Shown: positions 25,227 to 35,206, numbered from the stretch's first letter. The stretch is 64,000 nucleotides of DNA from Rhodanobacter fulvus Jip2 (GCF_000264315.1 NZ_AJXU01000029.1:47824-111823); one strand, 5' to 3'. Numbers and translations are program-made. The notes: a model not told the origin generated them from the letters alone.

Positions 25227-26462
25227 CTAGGGTTTCGCTGTCTGGACGTCCAAACCATCCTTCAATGCCGGTGGCGGCGACACCACCACGCTTTCGCCCG
25301 CGCTCACCGCGGTGGGCAGCAGGCGCAGGTCGCCGTAGGTCTGGGTGGCCGGCGTCACCGTGCGTTGATGCACCTGCTCGCCATCGAGCACGAACACCAC
25401 GCTGTGGCCGTCGCGCTGCACGATCGCCGTGGCCGGCACCAATACGCCTTGCGGCGCGGCGGCGCCCGCTTTCGCCTTTTCTTCCAGGAACGACACCCGC
25501 GCGCCCATGTCCGGCACCACGCGCGCGTCTTTCTGCTCCAGCGCCACGCGCACCTTGATGGTGGCCTTGCCGCGGTCGGCGGTGGGCACGATGGCGACCA
25601 CGTGGGCGGGAATCTTCCAGTCCGGGTACGCGTCCAGCACCGCGTCGGCCGGCATGCCCGGCTTGATCCGGCCGATGTAGGCCTCGTTGACGTCGACGTC
25701 GATCTCCAGCGAATCCATGTCCACGATGGTGCCCACGCCGGTGCGGGTGAAGCCGCCGCCGGCGGACAGCGGCGAGATGATTTCGCCCACCTGCGCGTCC
25801 TTGGTGGTGACCACGCCGCTGAACGGCGCGCGCACCACGGTGTAGTCGAAATTCACCTTCGCCACCGCCGCCTGGGCGTCGGCGGCATGCGCCTGCTGGC
25901 GCTGCGCGGCGAGCTGGGCGCGCAGGCTGGCCACCTGGGTTTGTGCCTGCTCGGCACTTTGCCGCGACACCAGCCCGCGCTCGACCAACTGCTGCTGGCG
26001 CTTCGCGTCGTGTTCGGACTGGTTCAATTGCGACTGGTACTGCGTCACCAGCGCATGCGCCGCATCGGCCTGCGCCTTCACCGCGGCAAGCGTGGCCTTG
26101 TAGCCGCTGTCGTCCAACCGCGCCAGCACCTGGCCCTTGCTGACGCGGTCGCCCTCCTCGATCAGCACCGCGGTGAGCGTGCCGGTGATCTGCGCCGACA
26201 CGGTGGCCTGGCGGCGCGCGGTGACGTAGCCGGTGGCCTGCAGCACCGCGCCGGATTCGCCCGCGGCGGCGGGCGCCACGGCGATGGCGGTTTTCACCGG
26301 CAGCGGCCGCAGGCCCAGCCACAGCCAGCCCGCGCCGCCAAGCAAGGCGAGCAGCACCAGCACGCCGGCGACGATCCACGGCCAGCGGCCCGGGCCGCTG
26401 TCGTGCGCCTCGCGCTGGGCGCGATCGATGCGCAGTTCCTTCAATAGCTCGGCGTTGTCCAC
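25227..26462 (-). CDS. Periplasmic adaptor (HlyD/MacA-like) of ABC exporter
   Basis: A 411-residue membrane fusion protein. A short cytoplasmic N-terminus (VDNAELLKELRIDRAQRE), one TM near residues 33-53 (WPWIVAGVLVLLALLGGAGW), then split lipoyl half-motifs (GYVTARRQATVSAQITGTL and VRAPFSGVVTTKDAQVGE) around a coiled-coil hairpin of about 90 residues rich in Gln/Ala. Beta-barrel and membrane-proximal domains follow. The start is GTG 26462 with GGGGAG five bases upstream; the longer frame lacks a ribosome-binding site. First gene of the exporter operon. No outer-membrane channel gene is nearby, so a shared TolC-like partner is inferred. Confidence 0.9.
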   Translation of the reverse strand: MDNAELLKELRIDRAQREAHDSGPGRWPWIVAGVLVLLALLGGAGWLWLGLRPLPVKTAIAVAPAAAGESGAVLQATGYVTARRQATVSAQITGTLTAVLIEEGDRVSKGQVLARLDDSGYKATLAAVKAQADAAHALVTQYQSQLNQSEHDAKRQQQLVERGLVSRQSAEQAQTQVASLRAQLAAQRQQAHAADAQAAVAKVNFDYTVVRAPFSGVVTTKDAQVGEIISPLSAGGGFTRTGVGTIVDMDSLEIDVDVNEAYIGRIKPGMPADAVLDAYPDWKIPAHVVAIVPTADRGKATIKVRVALEQKDARVVPDMGARVSFLEEKAKAGAAAPQGVLVPATAIVQRDGHSVVFVLDGEQVHQRTVTPATQTYGDLRLLPTAVSAGESVVVSPPPALKDGLDVQTAKP

Positions 26463-26615
26463 CCTCACTCCCCGACCGGTTTGCCCGGTGTGCGATGCAT
26501 GCAAGATTGATCGATCGACCGCGGCGTGGTCAGGGTGCGGCATCAGCCATCGTCGATGACAGCTGTCACCCGGTTCCGAACGTCGCGTTGCACTGCGGTT
26601 TGCTACGCTTGGCGG

Positions 26616-27302
26616 ATGACCTACATCATCGATCCGCCCGCCATTCCCAGCCTCCCCGTCATCGGCAGCGACCAGCGTTTCGCCGTCCGCCGCATATTCT
26701 GCATCGGCCGCAATTATGCCGACCATGCCGCTGAAATGGGCGGCACGGTGGATCTGGAACAGCCGATGTTCTTCTGCAAGCCGGCCGACGCCGTGGTCAG
26801 CGACGGCGCCGACGTGCCGTATCCGTCGGCCACGACATCATTGCACCACGAGGTGGAGATGGTGGTGGCGCTGGCTGCCGGCGGTACCGACATCGAAGCC
26901 GACAAAGCGACGGCGCTGATCTTCGGCTACGGCGTCGGGCTGGACCTGACCCGCCGCGACCTGCAGGCGCAAGCCAAGAAAAAGGGCCACCCGTGGGACG
27001 TGGCCAAGGGGTTCGACCATTCCGCCCCGGTGTCCGCCTTGCGCCGCGCGGCGGAAGCCACGCCGGGGGCGGGCACCGTGCTGCGGCTGGAGGTCAACGG
27101 CGAGCCGCGCCAGCAGACCACGCTGGAGCACATGCTGCATGGCGTGCCGCAGATCATCGCCGCGCTGTCCCGGCTGTTCGAGCTGAAGGCCGGCGACCTG
27201 ATCTTCACCGGCACGCCGGCTGGCGTGGCCGCGTTGCAACGCGGCGACCGCTTTCACGCCGAGCTGGTTGGCGTGGCCGAACTGGATGGTCGGATCATCT
27301 GA
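26616..27302 (+). CDS. Fumarylacetoacetate hydrolase (FAH) family protein
   Basis: A 228-residue cytosolic FAH-domain enzyme. [16 protein letters not shown] near residue 28 and [11 protein letters not shown] near 48 are conserved. Metal ligands are in HHEVEMVV near 74, and [30 protein letters not shown] and the C-terminal [12 protein letters not shown] complete the pattern. It is closest in layout to fumarylpyruvate hydrolase/YcgM-like members. Reaction inferred: hydrolysis or decarboxylation of a 2,4-dioxo acid, exact substrate unknown. It is divergent from the exporter operon (153-bp shared promoter region) and is followed by mscL after 97 bp. Confidence 0.88.
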   Translation: MTYIIDPPAIPSLPVIGSDQRFAVRRIFCIGRNYADHAAEMGGTVDLEQPMFFCKPADAVVSDGADVPYPSATTSLHHEVEMVVALAAGGTDIEADKATALIFGYGVGLDLTRRDLQAQAKKKGHPWDVAKGFDHSAPVSALRRAAEATPGAGTVLRLEVNGEPRQQTTLEHMLHGVPQIIAALSRLFELKAGDLIFTGTPAGVAALQRGDRFHAELVGVAELDGRII

Positions 27303-27399
27303 TTCCACCGGGCCAAGGCCGCGGGGTTTTCCTGTCCGTACACGCGACGAGGGGTTAAAGTCGCCATGCCATCCGGCTCGACAAGGGAGTATCCGCAGC

Positions 27400-27810
27400 A
27401 TGAGCATGCTTAGTGAGTTCAAGACGTTCGCCATGCGTGGCAACGTCATCGACCTGGCGGTCGGTGTGGTGATCGGTGGTGCCTTCGGCAAGATCGTCAC
27501 CTCGCTGGTGGATCAGATCATCATGCCGCCGATTGGCTGGCTGACCGGCGGCGTCGATTTCAGCAACCTGAAATGGGTGCTGCGGCCGGCCGACGCCACC
27601 GACCCTGCGCACAAGGTGGCGGAAGTGGCTATCCAGTACGGCGCGTTCATCAACACGCTGATCCAGTTCCTGATCATCGCGTTCGCGATCTTCCTGGTGA
27701 TCAAAGGCATCAACAAGCTCAGCCGCAAGCAGGAAGAAGCCCCCGCCGCACCGCCGGCCGATGTGGCGCTGTTGACCGAAATCCGCGATCTGCTGAAGAA
27801 CCGCCAGTAA
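27400..27810 (+). CDS. mscL: Large-conductance mechanosensitive channel
   Basis: A 136-residue inner-membrane channel protein that opens on hypo-osmotic shock. The N-terminal amphipathic helix [20 protein letters not shown] and TM1 [24 protein letters not shown] are highly conserved. A periplasmic loop of about 40 residues follows, then TM2 ([18 protein letters not shown]) and a cytoplasmic helix with [10 protein letters not shown]...[12 protein letters not shown]. Start ATG 27400 has AAGGGAG at 27383-27389. Confidence 0.96.
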   Translation: MSMLSEFKTFAMRGNVIDLAVGVVIGGAFGKIVTSLVDQIIMPPIGWLTGGVDFSNLKWVLRPADATDPAHKVAEVAIQYGAFINTLIQFLIIAFAIFLVIKGINKLSRKQEEAPAAPPADVALLTEIRDLLKNRQ

Positions 27811-27837
27811 GGTAGCCCACTCTGAGGGAGCTACTTC

Positions 27838-27913
27838 TGTGGGAGCGACTTCCGTCGCGATGCTTCTGCTCTGGAATTCCAACAAAAGCATCGCGGCTGA
27901 AGCCGCTCCTACA
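27838..27913. repeat. REP-like palindrome, GGGAGCGACTTCCGTCGC family
   Basis: Third copy of the family (TGTGGGAGCGACTTCCGTCG ... GGCTGAAGCCGCTCCTACA), located between mscL and the peptidase gene. Confidence 0.85.
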
Positions 27914-27981
27914 GTGACTTTTGGCCCAAGCGTGGCCAGTTCACCACGCCATAATCGGGGTTTCATCCGCGGAGTTCCCCG

Positions 27982-29415
27982 ATGCGCCGTCTTCCCTTCA
28001 CCTTGCTCGCCGCCAGCCTGCTGCTGGCCAGCGGCATCGCCAGCGCCGCCACCACCATTCCCGCAACAGCCGTAAAGACGGCCGAACAGTTGCGCGACCG
28101 CGCCCTGCACGACGACACCGGCTACCGCATCGTCGCGTCGCTGACCACCGAGGTCGGCGCACGCATGGCGGGCAGCGAAGCCGACCGGCGCGCCCGCGAC
28201 TGGGCCGTCGCCAAGTTCAGGGCGCTCGGCTACGACAAGGTCTATACCGAAGCGGTGACGTATCCGAAGTGGGTACGCCGCAGCGAACGCGCCGCGATCG
28301 TGGCGCCGTTTCCGCAGCCATTGGTGGTAACCGCGCTGGGCTATTCGCCGGGCACATCCGCGGGCGGGCTCAGCGCGCAAGTGGTGAAGTTCGACAGCCT
28401 GGACGCCTTGAAGGCCGCCGACCCGGCCAGTGTGAAAGGCCGCATCGTCTACGTCGGCTATCGCATGCAGCGGGCGAAGGACGGCCATGGTTACGGCATG
28501 GGCTCGGCGGTTCGCACCGCCGGGCCGGTGATCGCCGCGGCCAAGGGTGCGGCCGGCTACCTGCTGCGCTCGGCCGGCACCGATGCGCACCAGCGGATCG
28601 CGCACACCGGCGTCACCGGCTTCCGCGACCCGGCCAAGGCGATTCCCGCCGCCGCCCTTTCCAACCCCGACGCCGACCAGCTGGAGCGCGCGCTGGCCTA
28701 CGGCAAGCCGGTGACGGTGAAGCTGGATCTGGACTGCGGCCTCGACGGCGAATACACCGGCGCCAACGTGATCGGCGAGATCACCGGCGGCAAACATCCC
28801 GAGCAGGTGGTGGCCATCGGTGGTCACCTGGATTCGTGGGACCTGGGCACCGGCGCGATCGACGACGGCGCCGGCGTGGCCATCGCGATGGCGGCCGGCA
28901 AGCTGATCGGCGACCTGCCGCAGCGTCCCGACCGCACCATCCGCGTCATCGCGTTCGCCAACGAGGAGATGGGCCTGTGGGGCAGCCGCGCCTACGCCGA
29001 CAAGCATGCCGCCGAGGTCAGCCAGTTCCAACTGGGCACGGATTCCGATTTCGGCGCCGGCCCGATCTGGCGCATGAGCGCCAGCGTGAAGCCCGATGCG
29101 CGCGCCGCCATGGCGCAGATCGCCAAGGTGCTGGCGCCGCTTGGCGTGGCCTACGACGCCAAGCGCCCCGGCGGCGGCGGTTCGGACCTGTCGCAGATGC
29201 ACGCCAAGGGCATGGCCGCGCTGTCGCTGACCCAGGACGGCACGAAGTATTTCGACTGGCACCACACCGCCAACGACACGCTGGACAAGGTCGACCCGCA
29301 GGAACTGGCGCAGAACGTGGCCGTGTACGCCGCGTTCTCCTATATGGCCGCGCAGGCGGATGGCGATTTCGGCTCGGCGCCCGGCGCCTTTGCCAAAGAC
29401 GATGCGGACGAGTGA
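27982..29415 (+). CDS. Exported M28-family metallopeptidase
   Basis: A 477-residue secreted zinc peptidase. The signal peptide MRRLPFTLLAASLLLASGIASA ends at ASA-A. A PA-domain insert lies around residues 105-240. The catalytic domain has the zinc ligands GGHLDSWDLGTGAIDDGAG near 274, the catalytic Glu pair in FANEEMGLWGS near 327, DSDFG near 354, and the last ligand in WHHTANDTLD near 423. This is the order of Q-type carboxypeptidase/aminopeptidase M28 members. Likely periplasmic or extracellular peptide scavenging. Confidence 0.92.
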   Translation: MRRLPFTLLAASLLLASGIASAATTIPATAVKTAEQLRDRALHDDTGYRIVASLTTEVGARMAGSEADRRARDWAVAKFRALGYDKVYTEAVTYPKWVRRSERAAIVAPFPQPLVVTALGYSPGTSAGGLSAQVVKFDSLDALKAADPASVKGRIVYVGYRMQRAKDGHGYGMGSAVRTAGPVIAAAKGAAGYLLRSAGTDAHQRIAHTGVTGFRDPAKAIPAAALSNPDADQLERALAYGKPVTVKLDLDCGLDGEYTGANVIGEITGGKHPEQVVAIGGHLDSWDLGTGAIDDGAGVAIAMAAGKLIGDLPQRPDRTIRVIAFANEEMGLWGSRAYADKHAAEVSQFQLGTDSDFGAGPIWRMSASVKPDARAAMAQIAKVLAPLGVAYDAKRPGGGGSDLSQMHAKGMAALSLTQDGTKYFDWHHTANDTLDKVDPQELAQNVAVYAAFSYMAAQADGDFGSAPGAFAKDDADE

Positions 29416-29444
29416 CGGCCGCTGCCTTGACGTAGCGGTCAAAG

Positions 29445-29577
29445 CCCCCCTCTCACCAACCCTCTCCCCCGGCGTTGCCGGAGGAGAGGGGGCCAAAAGC
29501 GACCAGTTGCGCGCTGTTGCTCCCTCTCCCCCGAGCGCAGCTTGGGGGAGAGGGTTGGGGAGAGGGGGGGCTCTTGA
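29445..29577. repeat. Opposed palindromes, CCCTCTCCCCC variant
   Basis: The hairpin CCTCTCCCCCGGCGTTGCCGGAGGAGAGG is followed by TCCCTCTCCCCC...GGGGGAGAGGGTTGGGGAGAGGGGGG with the CTCTTGACC tail. A diverged version of the composite seen at 20118 and 24272. It lies between convergent peptidase and RND genes and probably terminates both. Confidence 0.75.
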
Positions 29578-29670
29578 CCTTCACTGCAACCAGGGAAAGT
29601 CTCAAGTGCGCCACACGCATGCCGCGACGCTTGCGACAGGGTGGGTCGCTACCGCGCCCTCGCGCACAAC

Positions 29671-32600
29671 TCAGTCACCGCCTTCCGGAAGCGCATCGCG
29701 GGCGTGAGGCTGCTGCACGAAACGCAGCCGCAACCGGTCCATGTAGATATAGATCACCGGCGTCAGGTACAGCGTCAGCACCTGCGAGAAGATCAAGCCG
29801 CCGACTACCGCCAGGCCCAGCGAGCGACGTACTTCGGCGCCGGCACCGATGCTCAGTGCGATCGGCAAGGTGCCGGCCATTGCGGCCATGCTGGTCATCA
29901 TGATCGGCCGGAAACGCACGCGGCAGGCCTCGAAGATCGCCTGTGCCGGTGGCATGCCTTCCTCGCGTTGCCGCTCCAGCGCGAAGTCGATCAGCATGAT
30001 CGCGTTCTTCTTCACGATGCCGATCAGCATCACGATGCCCACGAACGCGAACAGGTCCAGCGAGGCCTGGAAGATCACCAACGTCAGCAGCGCGCCGACC
30101 GCCGCGGCGGGCAGGCCGGACAGGATCGTCAGCGGGTGGATGAAGCTCTCGTACAGGATGCCCAGCACCAGGTAGATCACGAACACCGCCAGCAGCAACA
30201 GCATGCCCATGCCCTGCATGGATTGCTGAAACGCCTGCGCGGTGCCCTGCACGCTGCCGGTGATGGTGGCCGGCAGGCCCATCGTCTGCATCGCGCCGTC
30301 GATGCTGGCCACCGCATCGCCGAGGCTGTAGCCCGGCGCCAGGTTGAACGACACCGTCACCGCGGGCAGCTGGCCCTGATGGTTCACGGTGAGCGCCTGC
30401 GGCTCGCGCTTGAAACTGGCCACTGCATTCAGCGGTACCAGGGCGCCGCTGCGGGAGGTGACGTACAGCCGCGACAGCACCGCCGGATCATTCTGCAGCT
30501 TGCGATCCACCTGCAGGATCACCCAGTACTGCGTGGCTGAACCGTAGATGGTGGAGATCTGGTTTTCGCCGAAGCCGATGCCCAGCGCGGTCTGCACCTG
30601 CGCCATGGTGAGCCCCAGCGGCGCCAGCTTGCTGCGATCCACATTCACCACGATCGAGGGGCTGTTGAGATCGAGGTCGTTGGTGACGTCCTCGAACCCC
30701 GGCAGCGCCGCGAACGCGCGCGTGACCTTGCCGCTCCAGTCGTACAGCGCCGGCATGTCGATCGACTGCAGCGTGTACTGGTATTGCGACTTGGACTGGC
30801 GGCCGCCGATGCGGATCGCCGGCGTGTTCTGGATATACGCGCGGATGCCGGGAACCTCGGCCAGCTTCGGCCGCAGCTCCTGGATGATCTGCTCCGGATC
30901 GAGCTTGCGCTCGCTGGCCGGCTTCAGCATCAGCAGGATCGAGCCGTTGTTGACCGTGCTGCGCGAGCCACCGGCGCCGATGCTGGACATGTAGCCGGCG
31001 ATGTTCGGGTCCTTCGACACGATGTCGACCAACTGCTGCTGGCGCGCGCCCATGCCCTCGAAGGAAATATCCTCCGGACCCTCGGTGTTGACGCGCAGCT
31101 GGCCGTTGTCGCCGGCGGGAATGAAATCCTTCGGCGCCACGTAGAACAGCAACGCGGTGGCCAGCAGGCTCAGCCCGAACGCGGCCAGCACGATGCGCGG
31201 GCGATCCATGCACCAGCGCAGGCTGTCCGAATAGCCGCGCTGCACGGCGTTGAAGCCACGGTCGAAACCGCCTACCAGCCAGTTTTTCCGCGTCTGGTCG
31301 TGGCCTTTGACGAAGCGGCTGCACAGCATCGGCGTCAGCGTGATCGCCACGATGCCGGAGATCAGGATCGCCACGCTGATCACCACCGCGAACTCGTGGA
31401 ACAGCCGCCCCACGATGCCGCCCATGAACATCACCGGGATGAACACGGCGATCAGCGACAGCGTCATCGAGAAGATGGTGAAGCCGATTTCTCTGGCGCC
31501 CTGCAGCGCCGCCTCGTACGGCGGCACACCCGCTTCCATGTGGCGCACGATGTTTTCCAGCATCACGATCGCGTCGTCCACCACGAAACCCACCGCCAGG
31601 GTCAGCGCCAGCAGCGAGAGGTTGTCGAGGCTGTAACCCAGCGCGTACATCACGCCGAACGTGCCCAGCACCGAGATCGGCAGCGCCACCGCCGGAATCA
31701 GCGTGGCTGACAGGCTGCCCAGGAACAGGTAGATCACGAACACCACCAGCACGCCGGCCAGCAGCAGGGTGAACTGCACATCATCCACCGAGGCGCGAAT
31801 CGATTGAGAGCGGTCGTACAGGGTGGCCAGTTTCACCGACGGCGGCAGGCCGGCGCGGAAGCTGGGCAGCACCTCCTTTATGCGATCCACCGTGGCCACG
31901 GTGTTGGCGCCGGGCTGGCGCTGGATCGCCAGCACGATCGCGCGGGTGCCGTTGTACGAACTGGCCTTCTGGTCGTCCTGCACGCTGTCGCGCGCCACGC
32001 CGATATCGCGCACATGCACCGGCGCGCCGTTGCGGTACGCCACCACCACGTCGTTGTACGCCGCCGCGCGCTGCAGCTGGCCATCGCTGCGGATCGGCAA
32101 CTGCTGGCGCGAGCCATACAGCGAGCCGGTGGACTGGTTGACGTTGGCGTCGGCGATCGCGTTCTGCACCTGATCGATGCCGATACCCGCGGCAGCGAGG
32201 CGATCGGGATTCACGCTGATGCGCACGGCATATTTCTGCGAGCCGTACACGTTCACCTGGGCCACGCCATCGATCATCGACAACTGCTGCGCCAGTTCGG
32301 TCTCGGCGTATTCGTCGACCTGGGTCAGCGGCATCGTCGAGGAGCTCATCGCCAGGTACAGGATCGCCGCGTCGGCCGGATTGACCTTGCGGAACGTGGG
32401 CGGCGTGGTCATTTCCTTCGGCAGCTGGCGCAGGGCGGAGGAGATGGCCGACTGCACGTCCTGCGCCGCCGCATCGATGTTGCGGTCCAGCTCGAAGGTC
32501 AGCGTGATCGAGGTGGAGCCCAGCGCGCTGGTGGAGCTCATCGAGCTGATGCCGGCGATGGTGGAGAGCTTGCCCTCCAGCGGCGTGGCCACCGCCGATG

Positions 32601-32778
32601 CCATCGTTTCCGGTGAGGCGCCCGGCAGCTTGGCGCTGATGCTGATGGTGGGGAAATCCACGTTCGGCAGTTCGTTCACCGGCAACTGCGGATACGCCAC
32701 CAGGCCGAACACCAGTAGCGCCGTCATCAGCAGCGTGGTCATCACCGGGCGGCGGATGCAGAGCTGGGGGATGTTCAT
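29671..32778 (-). CDS. RND multidrug efflux permease (HAE1/MdtC-like)
   Basis: A 1035-residue inner-membrane transporter of standard RND length with 12 TM helices. The N-terminal helix is MNIPQLCIRRPVMTTLLMTALLVFGLVAYPQLPVNELPNV (first 20 as shown, MNIPQLCIRRPVMTTLLMTA). TM4 carries the proton-relay Asp pair in FVVDDAIVMLENI near residue 405. Two large periplasmic loops have porter-domain strands, and the C-terminal half mirrors the first (GIVKKNAIMLIDFALERQRE). The sequence style is that of MdtB/MdtC-like permeases. It is third in a marR-adaptor-permease operon. No outer-membrane factor is encoded here. Confidence 0.94.
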   Translation of the reverse strand: MNIPQLCIRRPVMTTLLMTALLVFGLVAYPQLPVNELPNVDFPTISISAKLPGASPETMASAVATPLEGKLSTIAGISSMSSTSALGSTSITLTFELDRNIDAAAQDVQSAISSALRQLPKEMTTPPTFRKVNPADAAILYLAMSSSTMPLTQVDEYAETELAQQLSMIDGVAQVNVYGSQKYAVRISVNPDRLAAAGIGIDQVQNAIADANVNQSTGSLYGSRQQLPIRSDGQLQRAAAYNDVVVAYRNGAPVHVRDIGVARDSVQDDQKASSYNGTRAIVLAIQRQPGANTVATVDRIKEVLPSFRAGLPPSVKLATLYDRSQSIRASVDDVQFTLLLAGVLVVFVIYLFLGSLSATLIPAVALPISVLGTFGVMYALGYSLDNLSLLALTLAVGFVVDDAIVMLENIVRHMEAGVPPYEAALQGAREIGFTIFSMTLSLIAVFIPVMFMGGIVGRLFHEFAVVISVAILISGIVAITLTPMLCSRFVKGHDQTRKNWLVGGFDRGFNAVQRGYSDSLRWCMDRPRIVLAAFGLSLLATALLFYVAPKDFIPAGDNGQLRVNTEGPEDISFEGMGARQQQLVDIVSKDPNIAGYMSSIGAGGSRSTVNNGSILLMLKPASERKLDPEQIIQELRPKLAEVPGIRAYIQNTPAIRIGGRQSKSQYQYTLQSIDMPALYDWSGKVTRAFAALPGFEDVTNDLDLNSPSIVVNVDRSKLAPLGLTMAQVQTALGIGFGENQISTIYGSATQYWVILQVDRKLQNDPAVLSRLYVTSRSGALVPLNAVASFKREPQALTVNHQGQLPAVTVSFNLAPGYSLGDAVASIDGAMQTMGLPATITGSVQGTAQAFQQSMQGMGMLLLLAVFVIYLVLGILYESFIHPLTILSGLPAAAVGALLTLVIFQASLDLFAFVGIVMLIGIVKKNAIMLIDFALERQREEGMPPAQAIFEACRVRFRPIMMTSMAAMAGTLPIALSIGAGAEVRRSLGLAVVGGLIFSQVLTLYLTPVIYIYMDRLRLRFVQQPHARDALPEGGD

Positions 32779-32829
32779 CGCGCGGCCCCGGGCAATCCGG
32801 CGCCAGCCGTATGGACGGCCATACCGACC

Positions 32830-33945
32830 TCAGCGCGCGGCGACATGCGCGCTCGCCCCGTCGACCAGCAGCATCTGTCCCTCGGTCACCACGTTCTCGC
32901 CGCCTTGCAGGCCCTTGTCGATCACGGTGCGTCCGGCACTGGTGGGGCCGGCGCTGACCGGACGCTGCTGCACTTTGCCGTCGGCGCCCAGCACGAACAC
33001 GAAGCTGCCGTTGGTGGAACTCTGCAACGCGTGGACCGGCACGCTGACCACGTTGGTCAGCCGCGTGGTGGGCAGGCTCACCTGCACGAACTGGCCGGGC
33101 GTGAGGCGGTAGTCGGCGTTGTCGAAACGCGCCTTCAGCACGATGGTGCCGGTGCTGGCGTCCACCGCGTTGTCGACGAATTGCAGCGTGCCGGCCAGCG
33201 GCGCACCGTGGTCGCCGGACACCGTCACCTGCACCGGCACGTCGCCGCGCGCCAGCGCATCGCGCACGGCGCTCAGCGTGTCCTCGGGAATGTTGAATGC
33301 CACGCGCACCGGTTCGACCTGGTTGAGCACCACGATGTCGGTGCTGTCGGCGCTGATCTGCGCGCCCGGATACACCAGCGGCGCGCCGGTGACGCCGTCG
33401 AACGGGGCCACGATGCGCGCGTAATCGAGCTGCGCCTGGGCCAGCTCCTGCGCCGCCTGGTCGCTCTGCAGCGCAGCCTTGGCCACGGCCAGGTTGGCCT
33501 GGTACAGGTCGTAATCGGCGCGGGAGACGAAGCCCTTGCCCAGCATGTCGGCATAACGCTGCTGGTCGGCCTGCGCCTTCTGCAGTTGCGCGCGGTCGCG
33601 CGCCACGTTGCCGCGCGCCTGATCCAGCTGCGCCTGCAGCAAGCGTGGATCGATCTGCGCCAGCACGCTGCCCTTGCGCACGTGGGTGCCCGGCGTGAAC
33701 GACAGCGACTCCAGCTGACCCGACACCCGCGCCCGCACGGTCACCGTGGACCACGCTTCCACCCGACCCACCAGTTGCAACGAAAGCTCGATATCGCCGC
33801 GCCGCGCGCTGGCCACCTCGACCGGTACCGACGCGGCGGCATGCTCCGCCGTCTTCCCGGCGCTGCCGACCGATTTCCCGAAATGCAGCGCCAACGCGAT
33901 CACCAGCAAGACAGCGGCAATGAGGGCGACTTTTTTCCAGGACAT
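32830..33945 (-). CDS. RND efflux periplasmic adaptor (MdtA/AcrA-like)
   Basis: A 371-residue membrane fusion protein. N-terminal hydrophobic anchor WKKVALIAAVLLVIALALHF without a lipobox Cys, then a lipoyl half TVTVRARVSGQLESLSFTPG, a short alpha-hairpin with QLDQARGNVARDRAQLQKAQ, and the second lipoyl half DYARIVAPFDGVTGAPLVYPG. A beta-barrel (VEPVRVAFNIPED) and a C-terminal membrane-proximal domain follow. I prefer ATG 33945; GTG 33969 is an alternative. The permease gene follows after 51 bp and marR precedes. Confidence 0.93.
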   Translation of the reverse strand: MSWKKVALIAAVLLVIALALHFGKSVGSAGKTAEHAAASVPVEVASARRGDIELSLQLVGRVEAWSTVTVRARVSGQLESLSFTPGTHVRKGSVLAQIDPRLLQAQLDQARGNVARDRAQLQKAQADQQRYADMLGKGFVSRADYDLYQANLAVAKAALQSDQAAQELAQAQLDYARIVAPFDGVTGAPLVYPGAQISADSTDIVVLNQVEPVRVAFNIPEDTLSAVRDALARGDVPVQVTVSGDHGAPLAGTLQFVDNAVDASTGTIVLKARFDNADYRLTPGQFVQVSLPTTRLTNVVSVPVHALQSSTNGSFVFVLGADGKVQQRPVSAGPTSAGRTVIDKGLQGGENVVTEGQMLLVDGASAHVAAR

Positions 33946-34155
33946 GTGCGGTGGATTCTCGATCGGCACACCGCGGGGCGCGGCGGGGGAATGGCGGGAC
34001 GACAGCGGTCGCCACAGCGGGGAAAGCGAACAACAGCACTACAACGCGGGCCCCCGTGCAACGGTTGACCGGGTATTCGCACGAATCCCCATTATGTCGT
34101 CGATCCGCCGCTGCCGGGCCACGACGGTTGGCACTGGCCGTCGGCGCGACCGGCG

Positions 34156-34608
34156 TCAGTTGCTGTCGTCGGCCTGTTCCAGCGCCAGCAGGTTGTCCTT
34201 GATGCGGCCGATCACCGCCAGCGCCTGCTCCAGCTCGCTGTGCGCGATGCCCTGGGTGGCATCCTTGCGCAGGCCGCGGGCGATCAGCTCCATGCCGCCG
34301 ATGACTTCGCGCGATTGCTCGGTGACGTACAGCCGCCAGGCGCGGCGATCCTTCGGATCGGGGCGGCGTTCGACGAACCCGGCGGCCTGCAGACGGTCGA
34401 TGACGCGGCCCACGGCGATCGGCTCCATCTCCAGGAATTCGGCCAGCTCGGTCTGCCGCAAACCCTCGCGGTGATACAACACCTTGGTGGCACGCCACTG
34501 CGCCCGGGTCAGCCCGAACGCTACCGCGCGCCGGTCGAAATGCTTGCGGAACAGCAAGGTCACGTCGCTGAGCAGGTAGCCGAAGGAGACGTCTTCTGTT
34601 TTTGCCAT
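34156..34608 (-). CDS. MarR-family transcriptional regulator
   Basis: A 150-residue winged-helix repressor. The DNA-binding domain spans RAQWRATKVLYHREGLRQTELAEFL, then EPIAVGRVIDRLQAAGFVERRPDPKDRRAW with the wing motif D-x-R. Flanking helices dimerise. First gene of the efflux operon, so probably an autorepressor released by phenolic or drug ligands, as in family members. The start ATG 34608 (MAKTEDVSFGY) fits family length; in-frame upstream residues belong to the promoter region. Confidence 0.92.
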   Translation of the reverse strand: MAKTEDVSFGYLLSDVTLLFRKHFDRRAVAFGLTRAQWRATKVLYHREGLRQTELAEFLEMEPIAVGRVIDRLQAAGFVERRPDPKDRRAWRLYVTEQSREVIGGMELIARGLRKDATQGIAHSELEQALAVIGRIKDNLLALEQADDSN

Positions 34609-34634
34609 GATTTGCTGACCCTTCTTCACCCGAC

Positions 34635-34679
34635 ACGTACTTCGTTTGCAGCATACGTCGGGGCCATCCGCCAAACCAA
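34635..34679 (-). promoter_or_regulatory. Promoter of the marR efflux operon with candidate operator
   Basis: On the minus strand, TTGGTT (34674-34679) and TATGCT (34650-34655) are separated by 18 bp. An inverted repeat ACGTA (34635-34639)/TACGT (34654-34658) overlaps the -10 and is a candidate MarR operator. The macrodomain gene starts on the other strand at 34685. Confidence 0.4.
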
Positions 34680-34684
34680 GCCTT

Positions 34685-35206
34685 ATGCCCATCCACGTCA
34701 TCACCACCGATATCACCCGCCTGAGCGTCGACGCCATCGTCAACGCGGCCAACCCGGATCTGCTCGGTGGCGGCGGCGTGGACGGCGCCATCCACCGTGC
34801 CGCCGGGCCGCAATTACTGGCCGCCTGCCGCGCCCTGCCGGAGACGGCGCCCGGCGTTCGCTGCCCCACCGGCGAGGCGCGTATCACGCCGGGCTTCGAC
34901 CTGCCGGCGCGCCACGTGATCCATACCGTGGGGCCGGTATGGCATGGCGGCCAACACGGCGAGCCGGCGTTGCTCGCGGATTGCTATCACCACGCGCTGC
35001 AATTGCTGCGCGAGCATCGGTTGCGCACGATCGCGTTTCCAGCGATCAGCTGCGGCGTGTACGGCTATCCCGCCGAGGCCGCCGCCCGCATCGCCGTGGC
35101 CAGCGTGCGCGCGGAACTGGCCGGCGATCCGGCCATCGAGGTGCAGTTGTGTGCCTTCAGCGCGGCGATGGCCGCCATCCTGCAGCGGGCGCTCAGTGAA
35201 GATTGA
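34685..35206 (+). CDS. Macrodomain O-acetyl-ADP-ribose deacetylase (YmdB-like)
   Basis: A 173-residue macrodomain protein of YmdB/MacroD type. ADP-ribose-binding segments [27 protein letters not shown] near residues 17-42 (core [19 protein letters not shown]) and [12 protein letters not shown] near 118 are conserved. [23 protein letters not shown] is also typical. It removes ADP-ribose-linked acyl groups, by family knowledge. ATG 34685 is the family start. It is divergent from marR and its end overlaps the convergent batD stop by 14 bp. Confidence 0.92.
   Translation: MPIHVITTDITRLSVDAIVNAANPDLLGGGGVDGAIHRAAGPQLLAACRALPETAPGVRCPTGEARITPGFDLPARHVIHTVGPVWHGGQHGEPALLADCYHHALQLLREHRLRTIAFPAISCGVYGYPAEAAARIAVASVRAELAGDPAIEVQLCAFSAAMAAILQRALSED

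Noticed and set aside
31781..34813. A 1010-codon minus-strand frame across the efflux operon.
   Set aside because: Out-of-frame shadow of the RND permease, adaptor and marR genes; low-complexity Arg/Gly/Ala composition and no domain.
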